In this document: positions 56,880 to 64,000 of the stretch, in pieces
Position numbering within the stretch: the first letter of the stretch is position 1
Layout: every line of letters starts with the position of its first letter
Assembly (NCBI RefSeq): GCF_000003815.2
Contig: NC_049987.1
Coordinates: 10,710,714 to 10,774,713 of the forward strand
Reading direction: 5' to 3'
Length of the DNA: 64,000 bases
Origin: Branchiostoma floridae
Taxonomy: Eukaryota; Chordata; Leptocardii; Amphioxiformes; Branchiostomatidae
Notes under the pieces: generated by a model
What the model saw: only the letters and a program-made list of their open reading frames with translations
Databases searched by the model: none
Told to the model about the DNA's origin: nothing
Translations under genes and position numbers: made by a program

Positions 56880-57830
56880 GGCCGTGTCGACCGCCTTGTA
56901 GTGGCGATTATACATGTCCGTCGCTGCAAGACATGGCGCGTCTAGTCGAATAGCAGCATTACCACCGGGACCCTTGCATCGCCTGGTGAATCGTGCGGGT
57001 GCAATAATGTTATGCTATGGTATGTTATGGGGCCTGTACGGATAAACCTCACCGGTACTGACGCTTACCCACGACCATTAAGCCTGAACGCGCACTTTGT
57101 TCCCTCGAGAAAATTATAACTCCTCGACGCTGGCGTTACTAACCTGCTTCGTGACGGTATCGTCGCTGTCATCGCTGTCGACCGCCCCAGCGATATCCTG
57201 CCCAACCGGCCCATTCAACCCGGCTGCCTCGGCTCTCTTTCACCTCCGCTCCGTTCTACACTCAGAACAGCCACGGACATACATTTCAATGTCCTCATCT
57301 GCCTTTCCACTGTCCCCGCATGCCCTCTCTTTAATATCCGTAACCAATCAAATCAATATGTCCCGACAACAACTCACAGCTCAAATCAATACCTCCCTCC
57401 CCCAGTGTAGGGTGCACATGGTCAGACTTCCTATATGGAACTTAGGCTGAAAAAGGCGCACTACGCCCGCCAGAGTTAAACAAAGCACCCGCTACGGGGT
57501 GGTCATCGGCGTCGAGAGGTGCCTCCCACCGCCGAAGACCCCGTTTTGCCGCAGTGAGCTGGCGATCACCCTTACGGCCGGCATCCGGTGCTAGCATCCG
57601 ATGTAACGAGCTAGGCGTGCCCCAACGGACCCGTGCCTTGGCGTCACCTCCGCAGTCGCCGGGACCTGCCTGCGACAAACCGCATCCTGCTCGCTCAATT
57701 GGCGGACCCTGGACTGCTTTTACTTACCGCGATCGTAGCCGGGCGGATAAAGGTGGTCACAGGGTCACATGGCCCGCCAACGGCCTGACCAGTATCCGGT
57801 GCAGAGCCCGTCACTAGGTAGTCGTATAGA
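56880..57830. other. GC-rich block of unknown origin
   Basis: Base composition rises well above the AT-rich neighbours, especially at 57440-57800. Open frames exist on both strands (57097-57450 plus, 57554-57817 plus, 57442-57678 minus) without recognisable domains. It may be a retroelement fragment, inserted beside a remnant of cassette block S1 at 57815. Confidence 0.35.
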
Positions 57831-59236
57831 ATGTCCTTGGTAGAAAGGAAATAAAAACAATGTCCCGTTTACAGTAACAAAAGTTTAAAGCTGGCCAATA
57901 TATTTCAGCAGTTATCTGCTGTTAAGTTTCATCATTAGTAAGTACAGATGCCTATACACATCTGCTGTCAGCTCATTTTATTATTCAGTTATTCTGTTCA
58001 GGCCGTGTCAACTTTCGTGTCGCATAGCGCTAGAACGACGAGAGGATATGAAGTTTTATTAGTGACAATTCTAAACACTTAGATTGCAACAATTTCCCTA
58101 AGTTTGGGATTTTTTCCTTTTTTCGCGTTGTCATGACAACCGCCTTTTGACGAAAATCTACAAAAGGCATTTCTGAAGTAAGTCACTATTTTTGGTTATG
58201 GCAATGCGTCTTTCACTTTTATTGCTATATTCCTGCTATTTGGTTACATAAATTAAATCGTATTTAATTTAGCATATATTTCACACTCAAACATGAAAAA
58301 TCACGCTAATTTGATTGTTTTATCGGCCAAACTCTATTATGGCAAACGAAATGAAAAAAATTATGAACAATTAGCTGATTATTCTTTAGAATTTGTATCT
58401 TTCTGATGCTTCTTTATCAGAAAATGTTGCAAAGAACGATTTAGTCTTTTTCCATTGCATTTTGCTATTACTTGCTGAAAAACAAATGTATTTTCGAAAA
58501 TTCAAAGTAAGATATATAAGATCTTCGATACGAATGACGCCATATGATTACGCCAGTTTCACGTCATTGGTGCTGCTATTGGTAACACGTGACGTAACAA
58601 GCATTATCATTCTGTTATCTGCAGTTGCTGTTACGTTTTATTTATTTATTCATTTGATTTTCTGAAATGTTCTGAGAGGATCCGGCAACAGGAATATAGA
58701 TTTCCTTTAGCAGGCCGGATCTAGTGACAACAGATGCGAAATTGAGAAAAATAAATTAAAGACATTAGCTTGAATAACACTTAGCCCAGAATATGAAGTA
58801 ATGACAACACTTGGCTGCTATTCAGTGTGAGGAATTCTCTAGCAGTTATATGCACAGTTCTACAGACCATAGGTCTATACTGGTCTCTTACTATAAGTCA
58901 AGTATTACAAGTCATGTTTCTACACAAACAACTCATGAGAGCTAATCCAGCTGTGAGAATGACGTTTTCAAGTTCGAAATGTAGATGCAAATAGATGATT
59001 TGATACAATTTTGACAAGGCTTATTTGATATTCAAAGAAAGGTGTTTCTTCCAAAAACTGGAAAGAGTATTATCTTATTATCCAATGATCTAATTGAAAC
59101 TTTGCATTATTTAATTTTGTTACTTATTTTGGGTCATTCTGTATGGTTTAATAATGTTCCTACGAAAACCAGTACAGAATATTTAAACTGTGTGGCCAGT
59201 ATTATGCTACTCTATCACTGACCATTGTGCCTAGCT

Positions 59237-59238
<2 letters not shown>

Positions 59239-59317
<79 letters not shown>
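59239..59317. repeat. (TA)n microsatellite
   Basis: About 39 uninterrupted TA units; the poly-IY frame across it is an artefact. Confidence 0.97.
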
Positions 59318-59322
<5 letters not shown>

Positions 59323-60169
59323 TATGGTGGTCAATCCGCTATTCAAACTGCTGGACATATCACATTGGGAGCACTTCCTTAATGTTCTCGCCTGGGTAAG
59401 AAATCCCCAGGTTTAATGCGAGAATCTCATATTCTTTATTCATACACCTCTCAAAGTCTGTTTACTTTTCACAGTTCACCCCCCCCCCCCTTACTCACTT
59501 TGTGCGTCTTACTCTTTTAGCCTTCCTTCTTTTCATTTCTCAATTTCTTTGTTTCCGTGATTACCTTCTTTCCATTTTCCCTTTCATTGTGCACTTGTCT
59601 AAAGTCTATTCCCTTTCAAAAGTTTCATACATTTCAGTCATTCTTATCACTCTCATTCACTGTAGTGCGCTCTTTTTATGTCTTTACCTTCTCCAAACCA
59701 AAAGCTCCTGCTCAGACGATTTCACTTTGGTAGTCTAGGACTGAGATACAACTTTTTCACAAATTCAGTTATTTGGGAGCAGCGAATCCGTGACCCAAGA
59801 CATAAAATTGGGCCGACCTAACGTCAACGCAATAACAGTTAGTGCTCTGAGCAACCTGATACTCCAGAGAAGTAAGGCCATACATATTCCATATGGTAGA
59901 CGACCCTCATGATTGGTCAGAATTCTGTTGTTTCTTTTTTTGAGTTATCCTCTTCATAGAACGCCTATAATTATGTAAATTAGACCCCAAATTACATAAT
60001 TGATATGAAATTGTATCAAGCATTACTTAAGCTATCAATATATCAAAATCATGATGATACTCTTATCCCTTCTTGACTTATTCTCTGTCAAAGTCAGAAA
60101 CTCAACCGGTTCCTCCAGTCCCCAAAAAGCCACTAAGGGACCCCAACATAAAAGTCTCTGCCGCCTTTA

Positions 60170-60470
60170 TATTTCAGCCATACCATAGGTATGGTGAAAC
60201 ATATTGTATCCTTAATGTTTCTTCTAAATTTGTCACAAAGGTAGAATGGGTCAATACCCCCAGACGTTTTTTTAAAATGTTTTTCATATCTGCCTCTAAA
60301 ATGATTTTATTGAGGTTTTATGGTAATTTTACCAAAACAGTATATTTTGACCCCCTGTACCATGGTATTACAATTAAATGACCTGAAATTTGGTATAGAT
60401 AGGCATGGAATATTTGGTAAAATGATCCGAGTAAAATTTTTGGCATAAACCAATTTAAAATAATTAATTT
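60170..60470. repeat. Palindrome repeat family, copy 3 (truncated, no microsatellite)
   Basis: ATTTCAGCCATACCATAGGT, then ATGGTGAAACATATTGTATC, then TGTCACAAAGGTAGAATGGG matches copies 1 and 2. The tetranucleotide tract is missing between hairpin and body. Confidence 0.7.
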
Positions 60471-61473
60471 TATCACTTTTCTGAGGGTAAATTGGTTTCA
60501 TTGGTCATTTGAGCGGTAGCGGACGCGTCGACGGTACGTGTGCATTGGAAGTGAGAATACAATAAATTTTCCAACATTCCGCAAAGCAATATCAATCATT
60601 TTCGTCAGATTTGACTTTGGTAGGGCTAGTTGAGACAATCGAGAAAAAAAGTTATTTGGCGGAAAACGCGGGAAAATTGGCCAGTTTAACATTTGCGTTT
60701 AGTTTTTATACGTAAGTTTGACGGTGACTAAAATGATTATTTTCTCATCAACATTTCTCTTCAGAATTATTTGAACTGTAAATCTAAACAATTGGCTTAC
60801 CTGTGCAATGTTTATATGAATAAAGATCAGTGGGTACTAAAGTTAAGTGTAACTTATTGCTCTTTGAGCCCAATAAAACACTCTCAGTTACAGGGTATCA
60901 GCACTGACCTCCGAAAAGAAACCCTCGAACAAAGTAACGTTGGAAACCCCTATCCTTAGGGTCTCGCACGCTACGAACAGGAAGTTATAACACTAAGACA
61001 AGATTACGTCCGATGGCTGATTGCATACAAAGTAAAACAATTTAACAGTGGTATGCAGGAGCATGTACTTAACAAAGAAGGAAATCGAAATATGTAGATA
61101 AAACCAAATCAACTTAACTTGTTGGTCCTGGGATTTTTCAGAAACGAAATGAAGCGACAAAGTGGTAACATTCCTTTAAGAATTCGACACGTCTCCGTTT
61201 ATTTAATGGCTCATACAAAACAAGAAGAAGATTTAAGTTTTTCAGCAAACAAACCAACTCATACTACACAGTACACCTACTTGATAATTATCAAAACGTA
61301 TGCCCTACTTGAATAAAAAAGTTCACGGCAATAATAAATGTACCCACATCACAAGGACATTATAACGGTACTTAGACCTAGTTAACGTAGTGGAAATTGT
61401 TGAATGGTTTAATTTAATTTCATGATAAAAATTTTCAGAATGGAAGGTGCGTTTTTTTTCACTTTCGGAGACA

Positions 61474-62048
61474 TACGAGGGGCGTTCAATAAGTAATACC
61501 CCTCACCCACTTACAGTCGTCTGATACATTTTGCATGTATAATGATTCATGTCTTTATGGGTTATGTTGCAAAAAACAGCTCTGAACTAATTGTGGGTTC
61601 TGATTTACTGGTGTTTGAACTGAGTTAGGTGTGGAATGGACCAGGTGTGAAATGGAGCCAGTTGAGTGTCGCACAGTGGTCCGGTTTTTGTATTTGAAAG
61701 GACGCACACCAAAGGAGACTTTTGATGAAATGAAAGAAACGTATGGCGATGATGCCCCATTATATGACCTTGTAAAACGCTGGCATCCTGAATTTAAACA
61801 TGGCCGGAAGTCTGTGGAAACAGCTCACAGACCTGGTCGTCCCTCTTCTGCCGTTGATGAGGCATCTGTTTGAGTACCAACCTGGGGTGTTCTACAAAAA
61901 CGGTGTCCAGAGCTGCATCAAACGATGGGAGAAATGCATAACTCTGGGTGGTTCCTATGAAGAGAAAGACTAATAACTGTGCTAAGTTTTATTAATCTCC
62001 TGCTATGCGAAATGAGTCAGAGTTATTACTTATTGAATGCCCCTCGTA
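61474..62048 (+). mobile_element. Mariner-type internally deleted element, copy 3
   Basis: 575 bp with TACGAGGGGCGTTCAATAAG and ATTGAATGCCCCTCGTA ends. The arms have diverged further inside. The transposase N-terminus (61631-61873, VECRTVVRFLYLKGRTPKE) is cut by a stop just after VDEASV; the C-terminal joint (GVLQKRCPELHQ) follows out of continuity. Confidence 0.9.
61631..61873 (+). pseudogene. Deleted mariner transposase, copy 3
   Basis: The DNA-binding region is the same as in copies 1 and 2 (YGDDAPLYDLVKRW, HRPGRPSSAVDEASV). A TGA follows, so even the fused short product is truncated here. The catalytic core is absent. Confidence 0.82.
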
Positions 62049-63500
62049 GGAGCTGCTGCGATTCTAATAACCAATTAGTTATGCATAGGAGTTCCTGTGG
62101 AAGAGTATATTCTTCCATATGGGGCCGGGCATATTGGGCAAGCTCCGTTTTGACCTGGAATCAAGTCAAAATATTACTTCCCTTTTGGGGATAAGTTACT
62201 GTTTAAATGTTTCATTTTGGGGCAGGGGTGACTTGGAACAGTCCAATGTTGTGTGGGAATGGGTATGGCTGAAATATGCTGTATTTGCACCTAAGCAAAT
62301 GTCGGCCTTTCTAGTTCTCAGTTACATTATGTGACAAGACTGAACGTCCTACCATAAAATGCAGTACTAGTGCAATTATGAACTTTCCGTTTTACCTTTG
62401 CAAGAATGTTTTCAGTAGAGAGATGATGTTTGGCTCTATATGTAGGTCAGCGGCATATAACTAGAGTAGCTGTGGATGGAAATCATGGTATTTGGTACTT
62501 GAGTAGTGGATGCAAAAACGAAGGTCTTGTTCGAAAACGGTTTACCTGGCACTTTCCGTCAACACTGCAGCGAGGCGAGCGTGTTTGTGTGTTTGTTTTT
62601 GCTTGTTTGCGTAGAGTCAATTCCAAGTCACCGAGATGGTTTTGAAATAATATTTGTAATAAGTTTGAACTATTTTGAGTAAAAGAATATTTCAGTCACT
62701 AAAGTTCAAAATTGTTCAAACATTTCAAAATGAAAGTTTAAACATGTTTGAACCTTTTTATATTTGTTGGAACATTTGGGAAAGTAATGATATCATTATC
62801 TCTTTATTTAGAACAATTTTCAAACATCTATGTGTTTTTGTTATTGTTCCAACATGTTCCAACATTTTGTGTCATTTTTCCCCTCATAAAAACTTTTATT
62901 GACCCCATAAACAAAGCTGCTAAGCTTGGTCCTTTGTTTGGCTCTTGTATTTTTAGTCTTTCTTTAGTATACACTGGTGAGTCTTTTGTGAGAAGGTGGC
63001 AGACAGACATAATTTCCTGCACTTGGCAGGGATGTGTGAATTGCCCTCTTCCCAGCCCGCTGACCCAGTTTCATCATATTGTTTCCATGTTCGAACATGT
63101 GATCACAAATTATGCATCTATGTTGGAACAGTTTAGAAACTAACAGAAATAATGTATTTGATGTTAGAAATGTTTCTAACATGTTGGAATACTATAGAAA
63201 CATTTATAACGTCATATAGCTGTTGTAAATAGTTCCAAATAGTTACTTATCACAGTTAGATTGTTACAAAGATTTCCAAATTGTTAGAACAAAAGGCAAG
63301 AAACACCCTCTCGGTAATATGGAATCGACTCTACAAGATAAATCGGCACGTTGTTGATCGTTTTGCATGCTTTTTGATAGTTATTTGGGGGTTGGCAAAA
63401 TTAAAGTCAAGTTTGATAATGGGCCTCCTGGTGGCGAGTTACGGTATTGCAGAGACGGCTTAAATGTCGTGCGAAACATTTAGTGAAACAAAAACTTTAT
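62049..63500. other. Upstream DNA of the right-edge gene
   Basis: No gene seen. 62690-63300 is rich in repeated GTTGGAACA / TGTTCCAAC and AACATGTT motifs. A CTCF-like GCCACCAGGAGGC (minus strand) lies at ~63419-63435, ~110 bp upstream of the signal-peptide exon. Confidence 0.4.
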
Positions 63501-63538
63501 CTAACTTCCAGGTTCCTTCCAGCCTTGTGAAAGTGACC

Positions 63539-63602
63539 ATGTGGAAGGAAGTCCTGCTGTGCGTGTGTGGGGTCACAGCCTACGTCATGGCGGCTCCGTC
63601 TG
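63539..63602 (+). CDS. First coding exon (signal peptide) of a gene leaving the window
   Basis: Acceptor CTAACTTCCAG at ~63510 is followed by a short leader, then ATG in context GTGACCATGT. The exon encodes MWKEVLLCVCGVTAYVMAAPS and ends G|GTGAGT in phase 1. A charged start, a hydrophobic core and an A-x-A-like end make a good signal peptide. The rest of the gene must lie beyond 64000, so its product is unknown. The 64-nt phase-1 layout equals that of the Kirrel-like first exons, but that is common among secreted proteins. Confidence 0.6.
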
Positions 63603-63850
63603 GTGAGTTTATTGATGAAAAAACATTTCTATATTTGTAGAAATGGAGGCATAGTATGAGTGTGATTGTGTCTCGTTGCGCTAGCGAACCTATCACAAAA
63701 TTTGAAGGTGCGAGTAACAGTGCTAATATTTCGTATGTGAGAGGCCTCCTTGTGAGAGGTCTCGGTATTGCACCAGAACGTTTTTGGTAGCTATTCTGGT
63801 ATGTGGGTGGGTGGTTATGGTGAAAGTCAATTTTGGGTCCCCTTTTTAGT

Positions 63851-64000
63851 GGGCAAATAGTGGGCAATAATAGAACAGCAGCAGGATCAGCAGGAGGCAA
63901 TTTACAATCCTGCCATGATTGGTTAAAGACCCCAAACTGTATGTTTTGAACCCATAACAGTGACCACTACCCAATGAAATGTAATAGTTACTGTAGACAA
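63851..64000. mobile_element. Partial copy of the ATAGCCTGG element
   Basis: GAACAGCAGCAGGATCAGCA, then CATGATTGGTTAAAGACCCC, then CCCATAACAGTG matches 49070-49170. The left end is missing and the right end is outside the window; the copy lies in intron 1 of the right-edge gene. Confidence 0.65.

Larger units (their letters stand above)
57831..61473. other. Intergenic DNA, simple repeats, no supported gene
   Basis: No gene seen. 57815-57960 resembles array block S1. (TA)n lies at 59239-59317 and a C-run at ~59480. A short copy of the palindrome family lies at 60170-60470. Confidence 0.45.

Noticed and set aside
59225-59416. Frame with poly-IY
   Set aside because: It is a translation of the (TA)n tract.

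Overview
The window looks like nuclear DNA of a cephalochordate, most likely an amphioxus (Branchiostoma). The evidence is intron-rich genes with short exons and GT/AG splice sites, AT-rich non-coding DNA, a very high density of small DNA transposons and decayed non-LTR retroelements, and leucine-rich-repeat (LRR) and Ig-type receptor genes of the kind amphioxus has expanded. The species assignment is an inference; no search was run.

Left third (1-26 kb), all on the minus strand. A seven-exon secreted or anchored LRR gene (6202 down to 1476; LRRNT, LRRs, LRRCT, hydrophobic tail) is followed by two tandem paralogues of a Kirrel/Neph-like adhesion receptor (16038 down to 10234 and 25345 down to 17930). 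The paralogues share 11 coding exons with the same phases and, for ten of the 11, the same lengths: signal peptide, five Ig domains, one TM helix and a proline-rich tail. I rebuilt these models by hand from splice signals and reading-frame phase; every junction keeps frame. A ~210-bp element is almost identical at three sites (R1 8706, R2 16194, R3 25519). Two copies lie just upstream of the two Kirrel-like start codons; R1 has no intact gene after it.

Middle (26-35 kb) is a transposon graveyard. It holds LINE reverse-transcriptase remnants, a TTAA-flanked piggyBac-type non-autonomous element, a TATA-flanked inverted-repeat element with a 174-codon ORF, and a repeat family built on a 7-3-7 palindrome plus a tetranucleotide microsatellite.

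35.1-38.5 kb, plus strand: an intronless 1135-codon LRR-Ig transmembrane receptor. Its cytoplasmic tail carries 18 full 16-residue repeats plus a partial one. With the juxtamembrane motifs, the tail has about 19 Y-x-N tyrosines, the consensus for Grb2 SH2 docking. This is the most striking coding feature of the window.

38.5-63.5 kb has no gene I can support. It contains three internally deleted mariner copies with a joined transposase start and end, a LINE ORF2 end, a ~240-bp tandem repeat, an array of ~1-kb cassettes of unknown nature (47.3-52.8 kb), a TA-inserted MITE with a paralogous empty site, a tRNA-derived SINE, minisatellites and a (TA)n tract. At 63.5 kb a plus-strand signal-peptide exon starts a gene that leaves the window.

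Taken together, the window combines cell-surface recognition genes (LRR, IgSF, LRR-Ig) with very active small-transposon turnover, including insertions within introns close to splice sites.
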